Below are positions 17,690-25,952 of a stretch of 64,000 bases of DNA, one piece after another. The notes beneath the pieces were generated by a model. That model ran no database searches and was not told where the DNA came from. It was given only the letters and a program-made list of their open reading frames with translations. The stretch's first letter is position 1. Each line of letters begins with the position of its first letter. This stretch comes from Rhodopirellula sp. P2. Lineage in GTDB: Bacteria > Planctomycetota > Planctomycetia > Pirellulales > Pirellulaceae. Location: contig NZ_CP118225.1 of the NCBI RefSeq assembly GCF_028768465.1, forward strand, positions 434,001-498,000. The letters are read 5' to 3'. The position numbers and the translations under genes are program-made.

Positions 17690-18874
17690 TCACTGGCAGT
17701 GTCCCAGTGCCATCAACGCGAAACTGGTCGCGAGGTTTTTGTCATTCTCAAACCAGCGTTGGTTGTCGTTGCTCCACGACCCGTCTTCGTTTTGACGTTC
17801 GGCGAGCTCAGCGACCAAGTCTGCTTTCCAGTCATGTTCCTGGCCCTCGGAATCGGCAACCGTTTCGAGCCCGGCTGCATCGAGCGCGGCCGCGAAGGTG
17901 TGGTAGTAGTAATACAGCCCGGCGGTTCCCATGCCGGGATTCTTTTCGACGCTGTAGTGGTCTTGGATCCATTGTCGAGCAGCTTTCACGCGAGGGTCTT
18001 CCTTGGTCAGACCGGCGAAGATCATGCTCTTGAGCCCCGTGTATCCCATCGATCCATAGCTGCGAAGTCCGCCGTTGGGGGTGAAGCGTTCTTCCGACGT
18101 GCTCGGATCAATCTTGGTCGTCGGGATTTCGTAGTAGAACCCGCCGTCGTCCACCTTGTCGGCAAACTGTGTGTCGTTGAATTCGCTGTCGAGGTTCTGG
18201 CAGCGGGAAATGAACACCAACGCACTTTGAATGGCAGGGTCACTGGCCGGAGTTTCCACGGCTCGCAAGGCTTCGATCATGTACGCCGTGTTGGAGAGAT
18301 CCGGTCGGCCAGCCCCGCTATACCCCACGCCACCGTACCACGGGTCGGAAGGATCACGGGTTCCGGAACCGTACTGAATCCCGGTCACGAACCCCTTGGC
18401 TCGCTTCAGAATTTCGTTGTACTGCCCGGTTTTGTTCGCTTCGGCAAAGCACACCATCGCGACACAGGTTTCGTAATTTTTCAGCCGACCGTTTCCGTAA
18501 ATGCCACCGTCGGGTTTGACGTAGCCTGCCAGTGCTTTGAGTCCCTCGGCGACCATCGGATCGTCGAGGGTTTGTCCGTTCCGCAGTGCCGATGTGACCG
18601 CGAGCGCCGTCACACCAGGACCGACTCGATCTGAAAACGTTCCTTGCTCGGATTGCCCCTCTTTGGCCAGAAAAGCCAACCCCTTGCTGACAATTTCCTG
18701 CCGAAGCTGCTCCGTTTTGCTGATTGTTTTTGCTTCCGACGATGCCCCTGCTTCTTGGCCGTGAGCAGGCAAGCTGATGATCGCTGCCGCACACGTTGTG
18801 ACAAATATCCGGCGACTGAGGCGGAATTTTCGGCGAGCGGATGTCGGTCCGGAAGGGTTGGAATCCCAATGCAT
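17690..18874 (-). CDS. Tat-exported prenyltransferase/squalene-cyclase-repeat protein
   Basis: A 394-residue protein. The N terminus has a twin-arginine motif (LSRRIFVTTCAAAIISLPAHG), suggesting Tat export. The body is an alpha/alpha toroid of prenyltransferase and squalene oxidase type repeats: DGGIYGNGRLKNYETCVAMV, YGGVGYSGAGRPDLSNTAYM, YGSMGYTGLKSMIFAGL, GMGTAGLYYYYHTFAAAL and NEDGSWSNDNQRWF. It lacks the DXDD catalytic motif of squalene-hopene cyclases, so cyclase activity is unlikely. Similar proteins are common and uncharacterised in planctomycetes. It is followed without a gap by a membrane protein gene. Confidence 0.82.
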   Translation of the reverse strand: MHWDSNPSGPTSARRKFRLSRRIFVTTCAAAIISLPAHGQEAGASSEAKTISKTEQLRQEIVSKGLAFLAKEGQSEQGTFSDRVGPGVTALAVTSALRNGQTLDDPMVAEGLKALAGYVKPDGGIYGNGRLKNYETCVAMVCFAEANKTGQYNEILKRAKGFVTGIQYGSGTRDPSDPWYGGVGYSGAGRPDLSNTAYMIEALRAVETPASDPAIQSALVFISRCQNLDSEFNDTQFADKVDDGGFYYEIPTTKIDPSTSEERFTPNGGLRSYGSMGYTGLKSMIFAGLTKEDPRVKAARQWIQDHYSVEKNPGMGTAGLYYYYHTFAAALDAAGLETVADSEGQEHDWKADLVAELAERQNEDGSWSNDNQRWFENDKNLATSFALMALGHCQ

Positions 18875-19064
18875 TTGTGTTTCTCAAGGAAGGAGGGAAA
18901 GAAAAGCGTTCGATCTCCATGCATCGCTCCACAAAGCAAGCCATGTGCCAGCGACCATTCCCAAACAATTCTCAATTTTTCGTGGCGGATGCAGGTTGAG
19001 ATCGCAACTAGCCGGTAGAAGGCTTTCCGCCCAAATTCTCGCGTCTTGTTTGCCAGGTATTTGA

Positions 19065-21011
19065 ATGCTCCGTCTCCCGCACGTTCGCCCCGTGGTCTTG
19101 CTGTTCTCTGGAGTCGCCTTGATCGGCGGCCTCGGTTGCTCGCCCAACATCCAGGCGCAACCGCCCGGAATGGGGCCTGGTGGCCCCGGCGGTCCAGACC
19201 AACCCGACCAAGAACTCGTCGAGAAATTTGACGCGGACGGCAACGCATGGTTGAACGATGCCGAACGCAAGCAGGCTCGGGAATTTCTCGCCGCCACCCC
19301 AGTCCAACGTGGTTTCGGTGGCCCTGGTGGACCTCGCGGACGTGGTCCAGGTGAAGGTCTTGGCCCCGCAGGAGGACGTGAGCGCGGCGAAGGTGGCGGA
19401 GGCGACTTCGGGCCTCCTCCCGGCTTCGGTCCGCCACAAGGCTTCGGGCCGCCCTCCGGATTTGGACCTCCAGCGGACGGTGGACCACCTCGAGGCGATG
19501 AAACGGGACGCGGTCGTGGTCAACGCGGCGGTGGGCCTCCCGGAATGAATCGTGATCGCCCCGAGCCCACGCCCGGACAAACCATCACCAAAGAATCGGT
19601 CACTCCAGTCGACGGTGACCTTTATGACCCTCAAATCGTTCGCACCGTGTTCTTGGACTTCAGCAATGACGACTGGGAAGAGGAAATGGAAACCTTCCAC
19701 AGCACCGATGTAGAGGTCCCCGCCACCATCACAGTCGATGGAAAATCCTATCCCGACTGCGGCATCAGTTTCCGTGGTGCCTCGTCGTATGGCATGGTCC
19801 CGCGAGGTTACAAACGATCACTCAATATCTCCGTCGACATGGCCAACCCAGACCAACGGATCGGCGGCTACAAAACGCTGAACCTGCTCAACGGTGCCAG
19901 CGATGATTCGATGATGAGCACCGTGCTGTACTCTCACATTGCCAACCAATCCATTCCCGCCCCTCGAGCCAACTTTGTTCGCGTCGTCATCAACGGCGAG
20001 GACTGGGGCGTCTACACCAACGTCGAACAATTCAACAAGGACTTTGTCAAACGAAACTTTGGCAGTGCCAAAGGGGCACGCTGGAAAGTCAGCGGTTCGC
20101 CTCGCGGGGGCGGTGGACTGGAATACCGCGGCGAGGACTTGGAAAACTATCGCCACCCTTTCGAACAAAAGTCCGGCAACGACAAAGACCTTCAGCGTCT
20201 GGTCGATCTGTGCCGTGTGCTCGAACAAACCCCAACCGACGAACTCCCCGCGGCCTTGGAACCGATCGTCAACGTCGACGGTTTGCTCTGGTTCCTCGCT
20301 CTGGACAACGCCTTGATCAACTCGGACGGGTACTGGATTCGAGCGAGTGACTACAGCATCGTACTGGACAAAAAGGATGTGTTCCACTTCATCCCGCACG
20401 ACATGAACGAAGCCTTTCGCGCTGCGGGTGGCCCAGGTGGTCCCGGAGGCCCGGGTGGTCGCGGTGGCCCCGGCGGACGAGGCGGTCGTGGGCGCGGCGG
20501 CCCAGACGGATTTGCTGGCCGCGGTGATTTTAGCGGCCCCCGAGGACTCGATGGACCGCACGATGCTGGTGGACCTCGTGATTCAGATCGACCTCGAGGA
20601 TTTGCTGGCCCCGATCAAACCGGTCCTCGCGATGCCAAGCGTCCCACCGCGGAATCAACGGCCTCTCCCCTGGGATTGGATCCGCTGATTGGCCTGGACG
20701 ATCCCACCAAACCTCTTCGCAGCAAAGTGCTGGCGGTCCCCCAGTACCGCGACGCCTACCTCGCGAATGTTCATCAAATCGCGGAGCACTCACTGAACTG
20801 GGAAACCATCGGACCGTTTGTTCAGTCGCAAGCTGAATTGATTGAACCGCTATTGAAAGTCGACACGCGAAAGCTGGGAACATTCGAATCCTTCCAAGCA
20901 ATGACCAGCGACGCCGATGTCTCCGATCAATCGGAAGAACCACGTCGCGGCCATGGTGCGATGAACTTGAAAGCCTTCGCCGACGGCCGTCGCGAATTCT
21001 TGCTGAAGTAA
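19065..21011 (+). CDS. CotH-like secreted kinase with EF-hand and Gly-rich insertion
   Basis: A 648-residue protein with a lipoprotein-like or cleavable signal (VVLLFSGVALIGGLGCSPN), an EF-hand-like loop (DADGNAWLNDAE), a long Gly/Pro/Arg tract (about 85-160), and a CotH kinase domain: LDFSNDDWEEEMETF, PDCGISFRGASSYG, SLNISVD, KTLNLLNGASDDSMM and the metal loop HDMNEAF at 445-451. Immediately after that loop about 80 residues of GGPGGPGGRG and PRDSDRPRGF repeats are inserted before the domain resumes at SPLGLDPLIGLDDP. CotH of Bacillus phosphorylates spore coat proteins; bacterial relatives are secreted atypical kinases. A VTC and a DUF4956 gene follow, a recurrent trio. Confidence 0.88.
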   Translation: MLRLPHVRPVVLLFSGVALIGGLGCSPNIQAQPPGMGPGGPGGPDQPDQELVEKFDADGNAWLNDAERKQAREFLAATPVQRGFGGPGGPRGRGPGEGLGPAGGRERGEGGGGDFGPPPGFGPPQGFGPPSGFGPPADGGPPRGDETGRGRGQRGGGPPGMNRDRPEPTPGQTITKESVTPVDGDLYDPQIVRTVFLDFSNDDWEEEMETFHSTDVEVPATITVDGKSYPDCGISFRGASSYGMVPRGYKRSLNISVDMANPDQRIGGYKTLNLLNGASDDSMMSTVLYSHIANQSIPAPRANFVRVVINGEDWGVYTNVEQFNKDFVKRNFGSAKGARWKVSGSPRGGGGLEYRGEDLENYRHPFEQKSGNDKDLQRLVDLCRVLEQTPTDELPAALEPIVNVDGLLWFLALDNALINSDGYWIRASDYSIVLDKKDVFHFIPHDMNEAFRAAGGPGGPGGPGGRGGPGGRGGRGRGGPDGFAGRGDFSGPRGLDGPHDAGGPRDSDRPRGFAGPDQTGPRDAKRPTAESTASPLGLDPLIGLDDPTKPLRSKVLAVPQYRDAYLANVHQIAEHSLNWETIGPFVQSQAELIEPLLKVDTRKLGTFESFQAMTSDADVSDQSEEPRRGHGAMNLKAFADGRREFLLK

Positions 21012-21033
21012 CGTCCCAGTGACCACGCTGTTG

Positions 21034-21076
21034 ACAACGCCTCGTCGGAATCACACGGGTGACCATGAGGCGTTGT
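21034..21076 (+). terminator. Long hairpin between CotH and VTC genes
   Basis: ACAACGCCTC at 21034-21043 pairs perfectly with GAGGCGTTGT at 21067-21076, and an inner 4-base stem (21051-21054 with 21059-21062) fills the loop. It lies 22 bases after the CotH stop and 34 before the VTC ATG. There is no T run, so it may be an mRNA stabiliser, a processing site or an attenuator within the operon rather than a classical terminator. Confidence 0.45.
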
Positions 21077-21110
21077 GTTGCTCAATCGCCTTCCACTATT
21101 CAAGCACGTC

Positions 21111-21905
21111 ATGAATGACAAGCGAATCGAACTGAAGTATCAACTGGATCCCAGTTTGGCATTGGAAGTCAAACAGTGGGCCCGTCAACATCTCACCGCA
21201 GACCCTCACTGCGAAACGGGGGACAGCTACGACGTCAACACGCTGTACCTGGACACTCCGCAGTTGGACCTGTTTCATCAAACCGGAGTGATCGGGCGAC
21301 GGAAGTATCGGGTTCGACGCTATGGCTGCGAAGCTCAGCTTTGGTTGGAAAGCAAATCCAAGAAGAAAAACGAGGTCCAAAAAACTCGATCCGTGGGGCC
21401 CGAACAGGAAGTGCTGCAGGCCTTGATTGGATTGGATGACATCCCAGCTCAGAAGGACAACGATTCCACCTCCACCCCGTGGTTCGGCGATTGGTTTTGC
21501 GACCAAGCCACAGAGCGTCAACTTCGTCCAACCACTCATGTCCACTACCGACGATTTGCTCGAATGAACACCGAGCAAGGTCAAAGCATGCGTTTGACCA
21601 TCGATAGCCAACTGCACGCCAGCCCAGCAACCGAATGGGAAGTGGCATCCGAGGACGCCTCGTCAGATCGTTCGCAACGGGTGAAAGCGACCCCGCTCGA
21701 AATTCTCGAGCTGAAATTCCATCGAATCATGCCGCACCGTTTCAAAGAACTGCTGCGTGAATTCCCGATCCCGGTGACAGGATTTTCCAAGTACCGCGCA
21801 GCCATCCGCTGCTGGAACCTGGACCAAACCATTTCGATCTTCGACTCAACGAACACCTCCCCCGCGAATCTGCGTTCCAACCAGGAGACCTTGACGCATG
21901 CCTGA
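21111..21905 (+). CDS. VTC-domain polyphosphate polymerase-like protein
   Basis: A 264-residue protein of the VTC/CYTH-like fold. Tunnel motifs are visible: RIELKYQLDPS at the start, VNTLYLDTPQLDLF, RRKYRVRRYG, LWLESKSKKKNEVQKTR and, near the end, LEILELKFHRIMPHRFKELL. In yeast Vtc4 these basic and acidic residues line a tunnel that makes polyphosphate from ATP; bacterial stand-alone VTC proteins are usually encoded beside CotH and DUF4956 genes, as here. There is no signal peptide. The ORF overlaps the DUF4956 gene by 8 bases. The catalytic competence is inferred. Confidence 0.85.
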   Translation: MNDKRIELKYQLDPSLALEVKQWARQHLTADPHCETGDSYDVNTLYLDTPQLDLFHQTGVIGRRKYRVRRYGCEAQLWLESKSKKKNEVQKTRSVGPEQEVLQALIGLDDIPAQKDNDSTSTPWFGDWFCDQATERQLRPTTHVHYRRFARMNTEQGQSMRLTIDSQLHASPATEWEVASEDASSDRSQRVKATPLEILELKFHRIMPHRFKELLREFPIPVTGFSKYRAAIRCWNLDQTISIFDSTNTSPANLRSNQETLTHA

Positions 21906-22572
21906 ATGGCTTCCTCCGATCTCCACCGAAGTGGACGCCAACTTGCCGACGCTGGCAACGCGACTTGCGTTGGCTTGGTTATGCGGCTGGGCGGTGGCGT
22001 TGATCGCGCGGATCAAATCCCCCCACGACTCGCCGAATCAACTCACCCTCACGCTGGTCTTGATGAGCGTGTTGATCGCGATGGCCACCCAAATCATCGG
22101 TGACAACGTCGCTCGTGCCTTCAGCTTGGTTGGCGCTCTTTCAATCGTTCGATTCCGGGCCGCTGTGTCCTCCACACGAGACGTGGCCTTCGTCTTGGCA
22201 GCGGTGGTCGTCGGCATGGCGATCGGAGCGGGTCAATACTGGGTATCGTTCTTGGGCTTGATCACACTCGCTTGGGCCACTCAGTTCAACGGCGGGAGTT
22301 CAGCGTCTCAGCTCAAAAAACGATCGTTGACAGAAGCCCCCCAATGGCGATTGACGCTCAAGGTGGGTCTGCATTCAGTCGGCAGCTGGGAAGCCGAACT
22401 GAAACGTCTCACCAAAAGCTACGAGATTCTTTCAGCTGAGACGGCTCGTCGTGGGGGTTCATTGGAATTGGTCTATCGCTATCAACCACAAGACGACACC
22501 GACGCCAGCCAACTCATCGCCGCACTGAACACCATTCCAACGGTCGAGTCGGTCGCCACCAAACCCATCTGA
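21898..22572 (+). CDS. DUF4956 membrane protein
   Basis: A 224-residue protein with about four spans in the first 130 residues (LATRLALAWLCGWAVALIARI, LTLTLVLMSVLIAMATQIIG, VAFVLAAVVVGMAIGAGQYW, VSFLGLITLAWATQF) and a cytosolic C-terminal domain resembling the ferredoxin-like ends of MgtC-type proteins. The core DNVARAFSLVGALSIVRFRA is the signature of DUF4956. AGGAG at 21884-21888 precedes the ATG. It overlaps the VTC gene by 8 bases, which suggests coupled translation and a physical complex, perhaps handling polyphosphate or its export; that is inference. Confidence 0.87.
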   Translation: MPEWLPPISTEVDANLPTLATRLALAWLCGWAVALIARIKSPHDSPNQLTLTLVLMSVLIAMATQIIGDNVARAFSLVGALSIVRFRAAVSSTRDVAFVLAAVVVGMAIGAGQYWVSFLGLITLAWATQFNGGSSASQLKKRSLTEAPQWRLTLKVGLHSVGSWEAELKRLTKSYEILSAETARRGGSLELVYRYQPQDDTDASQLIAALNTIPTVESVATKPI

Positions 22573-22590
22573 CCACCGAGAAGGCAGACG

Positions 22591-24369
22591 TCACGGGATC
22601 TGAAGTGACTCCAGTGGCAGCACTGCCATCTCGGCGCTGTTTTGGTTGGCGCGGCGACCGCCGTTGTTGGAGTACCCAACATACAGTTTGCCATCGTGTT
22701 CCATCGCACATGGGTAAGACAAACTCAGACGTTTGGCGGACTCACCAGGAGCATCCCCGTTCATTGACCGCCGGATGACGAACACTTTGCAGAACACATT
22801 TTCGCCTGGACGCGAAACGGCGATGGTCAGCGGCGATCGATTGCCACCGTTCCCAGCAGCGGTAGTGCAGACCAGGTACCTTTGGCCGTTGCTCAGGACA
22901 CCCGCCGCGGGTTTGGACGTTGCCATCGGCAGATTGCTGATCCCAGATGGTGACCAAGTTCGACCATAGTCGTCGCTCTTCGCGAACAACGCTTTGGCGT
23001 CTCCACCATAGCGAGCCACGTTGAAAACGGTTGGCCCGTCCACCCATAAACTGGATTCGCCCCACATCCGATCAATGGTGCGTTCAACAGGGATCTTCAC
23101 TAAATCCCACTGAGTGAAATCTTCCCCGCGGCTGATCGCTACCGCCGCCGGGAACACATCGTCTCCCGAATAACGCCTGCCAAGGAACCCGGGCATGATC
23201 CAGTTGCCATCGTCCATCCGAACGGGTTGGTTCATCGGCCAGAATCCCTGCTCAATGATCACGCCCATTGGCTCCCACTCTCCCGTGGATTCTTTCAATC
23301 GATAGGCACGTGTGTGGATGTTGTCCATTCGACCGTAGTAGGCGCCCTGGAATGCCCACAAGGTTTTCCCGTGCGACAGAAAGACTCCATGACTGACAGC
23401 CAGGTTTTCTTCAGCACCTGCATCGATGACTTGCAGAGGCCCCCATGTTTTCCCCTCGTCCTCGCTGACTCGGAATTGAGCCTCTTCGGTCACCGTGTTT
23501 TCGTCCCCTTTGTTGTGACCGATCGACGCAAACAACTTCCCTTGGTGCCGAGCAAGCGCGACTCCGTGCAAGAACGTGTACCCATCGCGGGGCTTGTCCC
23601 ATTTTTTGATCACCTGGAAGTCGACGCTGGCAACTTCGGGCAAATCATCCGCTTGGGCCAACGGTGAGTGCTCGTCCCACAAAGGGAATGGCGGGGGAGG
23701 CTTGGGAACATCATGCACCGAACTCGCCGGATGATACGACGCTTTCACTTCATCAGCCGAGATAGCTTGGGGGCGAAGCTCCACCTCATCGATCGCGCCA
23801 TGCCAGGTTTGCCGGATGATCCCATCGTCGTTCACGCCACCGAAAGTCAGCGGCGCAGCGGTGGGTTGAACAGGACGGTCCAGCTTCAACGATCCCGATC
23901 GTTCGCCATTGACATACAACTCCGCCTGATCCGGTTTGATCACCACACAAAGTTGGTACCAATGGCCGAGTTCAGGCACAGGTCCCGAAATGGTTTGCCA
24001 TCCATTTTGATGAACATAGAGGCTGAATCGGTGATTGCGATCCAGCATCAGTGACCACTCGCGTTCATCCAACGAATAACGATTCTTGGCCGCGATGATT
24101 TGTTGATCAGAACTCAAGCGGTAGGGATTCACCCAAACCACAAGCGAATATTCACCCGCTTCCAAAACGCTGTTTGCATCCTGTGGCGTCAGCACCGTTT
24201 GCCCGTTGAGCAACCAACTCTTACCATCGATTCCGGTACCGATTCCTGCTTTGCCGTGCGTTGCAACGACACTCGATTGCGTTGAATCAGCCGACCACCG
24301 CACTGGTTCGCTCGCGATTGTCAGGACAGGAACCGAGACAAACAGACTCAACAAAATGGTTCGGATCAT
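22591..24369 (-). CDS. Secreted LamG plus sialidase-like (BNR) protein
   Basis: A 592-residue protein with a signal peptide (MIRTILLSLFVSVPVLTIAS). Residues about 50-220 form a concanavalin/LamG domain (SLVVWVNPYRL, GHWYQLCVVIKPDQAELYVNG, GAIDEVELRPQAISADEVKA). The remainder is a six-bladed sialidase-like propeller with Asp-box style repeats (RVSEDEGKTWGPLQVI, AKSDDYGRTWSPSG). Exo-sialidase activity is possible, but planctomycete relatives act on many glycans and the catalytic residues cannot be assigned with certainty. The start at 24369 was chosen for the signal peptide; longer frames exist upstream but add a charged leader. Confidence 0.82.
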   Translation of the reverse strand: MIRTILLSLFVSVPVLTIASEPVRWSADSTQSSVVATHGKAGIGTGIDGKSWLLNGQTVLTPQDANSVLEAGEYSLVVWVNPYRLSSDQQIIAAKNRYSLDEREWSLMLDRNHRFSLYVHQNGWQTISGPVPELGHWYQLCVVIKPDQAELYVNGERSGSLKLDRPVQPTAAPLTFGGVNDDGIIRQTWHGAIDEVELRPQAISADEVKASYHPASSVHDVPKPPPPFPLWDEHSPLAQADDLPEVASVDFQVIKKWDKPRDGYTFLHGVALARHQGKLFASIGHNKGDENTVTEEAQFRVSEDEGKTWGPLQVIDAGAEENLAVSHGVFLSHGKTLWAFQGAYYGRMDNIHTRAYRLKESTGEWEPMGVIIEQGFWPMNQPVRMDDGNWIMPGFLGRRYSGDDVFPAAVAISRGEDFTQWDLVKIPVERTIDRMWGESSLWVDGPTVFNVARYGGDAKALFAKSDDYGRTWSPSGISNLPMATSKPAAGVLSNGQRYLVCTTAAGNGGNRSPLTIAVSRPGENVFCKVFVIRRSMNGDAPGESAKRLSLSYPCAMEHDGKLYVGYSNNGGRRANQNSAEMAVLPLESLQIP

Positions 24370-24486
24370 CGTTGGGGATACAGTAGCGTAAGAAGCAAGT
24401 GACCAGTCGCGAAGGTTTAGGGCTGAGCGGAAAAGAAGCCTATGCCACAATTTCAATCCGACACGTATTCTTCGCTCGTTGCTCAA

Positions 24487-24509
24487 GAGCATTCCCAGAG
24501 GGAATGCTC
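24487..24509 (-). terminator. 10-base perfect hairpin after the glycosyltransferase gene
   Basis: GAGCATTCCC at 24487-24496 and GGGAATGCTC at 24500-24509 form a perfect 10-base stem with a 3-base loop. On the minus strand it is about 100 bases after the glycosyltransferase stop and about 118 bases before the sialidase start. No T run follows, so it is a candidate terminator or an operator for the sialidase gene. Confidence 0.4.
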
Positions 24510-24609
24510 ACAGAACCGGGGAAGACCTCTTACGATAACCGAAACGGAGTGATGTTTCTGAAGCGTTGGATCGTTTAAGAACCGCATCACAATTCCGCGA
24601 TTGATTGGA

Positions 24610-25884
24610 TCAAACATTCAGCTGTTCGATGAATCGCACAGCGTTCTGCACACCCGATTCAGATCGGATCCGCTGGCCCAGCTCGCCGGCCTTCGATTCC
24701 ATTTCAAGATCAGCGAGCGTTTCGATGATGGCATTGGCAAGCCGCTCGGGTGTCAGCTTTCGTTGTGGGATCGGTTGGGGGCCGACACCGAGATCCTGAA
24801 CCACACGCCCCCAAAAGGGTTGATCACCAAAGAACGGACAGATGATCGTGCGACGTCCGGCGCGGAGTCCGGCTGCGGTGGTCCCGCAGCCTCCATGGTG
24901 AACCACCGCGGAGACTCGGGGGAACAACCAATCATGTGGAACTGCATCGATGGAAAGCATCGTCTCCGGTAAATCGAACTCGTGCAGGTCCATGCCTCCC
25001 CAGCCCGCTGCCAACAGCGCACGTTGACCAGACAACCGAACCGCTTCGATGACACGCTCCGCAGTCGCTCGCGGCTCGCGTCCGAAGATGCTGCCGAAGC
25101 CAACGTAGATCGGTGGCGGTCCTTGTTGAAGAAACTTCACCAGGGTTGGATCAGGTATGAATTCGGTCGATGCATCCAGGAACCAATACCCCGTCACTGT
25201 CGCGTGATCCGGCCAATCGCAAGGCCTCGGAATCACGGAGGGGCTGTAAGCATGCAAAGCGGCGACCGGGCTGCCATCCGCGTGACGAAAGTACGCTGGA
25301 CGCTTCGCCGCCATTCCTTCGGACCGCCGCCATTTTCCCACGAACCGAGCGCCACTGCGACGCGAGATGAATTCGATGAGGCGATAGGTCGCGTGGTTGT
25401 ACCAACGCCCGAGCGGCAAGCGTGGGAATCCAAACGCTGGCGACTCGCCCGTGGGCACATACAGCGGCAAATAGAAAGCCAGGGCACAGCGACAACCGAG
25501 ACGTTCGGCAAAATCTTCTGCGCCGATCGCCTTTTTGTGGAACAGAATCAAATCCGGCTCAAAGGCCTCCGCCGCCGTCCACATTTCGTTGACTTGGCGG
25601 TGCAGCATGTCGGTGAGTTTCGGCATCAGCCGAATGCCAGCCCGAACCATCTGAAACAGGTTGGTGGTGGTTTCCATCGCCACTCGACCATCTTCCGATT
25701 CCATGAAATCGCGAATGTCGTTGTTCAGTGGAGCGTAGTCGATTCCATGTGACCGAATGAATTCTTCGAACACCTGACAGGTACAAATCTGCACCACATG
25801 CCCCGCCTCCTTCAGCCCACCGGCCAACGCGACGTACGGCTGCACATCCCCTCGCGTCCCCACCGTCAGCACCAGAATCCGCAT
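24610..25884 (-). CDS. UDP-glycosyltransferase family (MGT/sterol-glucosyltransferase-like) enzyme
   Basis: A 424-residue GT-B enzyme of family GT1. The N-terminal motif MRILVLTVGTRGDVQPYVAL is the hallmark of the sterol 3-beta-glucosyltransferase and vancomycin-type group, and the C-terminal donor site shows PPIYVGFGSIFG, VHHGGCGTTAAGLRAGRRTIICPFFGDQPFWG. It transfers a sugar from a nucleotide donor to a lipid or small molecule; the acceptor is unknown. The ATG at 25884 is preferred to one four residues earlier because it begins exactly at the conserved strand. It lies downstream of the Ser/Thr kinase gene on the same strand, with a 68-base gap. Confidence 0.9.
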   Translation of the reverse strand: MRILVLTVGTRGDVQPYVALAGGLKEAGHVVQICTCQVFEEFIRSHGIDYAPLNNDIRDFMESEDGRVAMETTTNLFQMVRAGIRLMPKLTDMLHRQVNEMWTAAEAFEPDLILFHKKAIGAEDFAERLGCRCALAFYLPLYVPTGESPAFGFPRLPLGRWYNHATYRLIEFISRRSGARFVGKWRRSEGMAAKRPAYFRHADGSPVAALHAYSPSVIPRPCDWPDHATVTGYWFLDASTEFIPDPTLVKFLQQGPPPIYVGFGSIFGREPRATAERVIEAVRLSGQRALLAAGWGGMDLHEFDLPETMLSIDAVPHDWLFPRVSAVVHHGGCGTTAAGLRAGRRTIICPFFGDQPFWGRVVQDLGVGPQPIPQRKLTPERLANAIIETLADLEMESKAGELGQRIRSESGVQNAVRFIEQLNV

Positions 25885-25952
25885 CCAACCTCCCAAAAAG
25901 GTGTCAGGTACCTTTTAGTCAAACTAGGTAACTTTGGGTTGTGCTCACTCCA

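Noticed and set aside
17615-18634. Long plus-strand open frame across the prenyltransferase-repeat gene
   Set aside because: Codon bias of the real minus-strand gene keeps this frame open; the translation has no recognisable motif while the other strand has a Tat signal and repeats.
18875-19064. Small gene between the prenyltransferase-repeat and CotH genes
   Set aside because: The 190-base divergent gap has only short unsupported frames and is best read as a shared promoter region.
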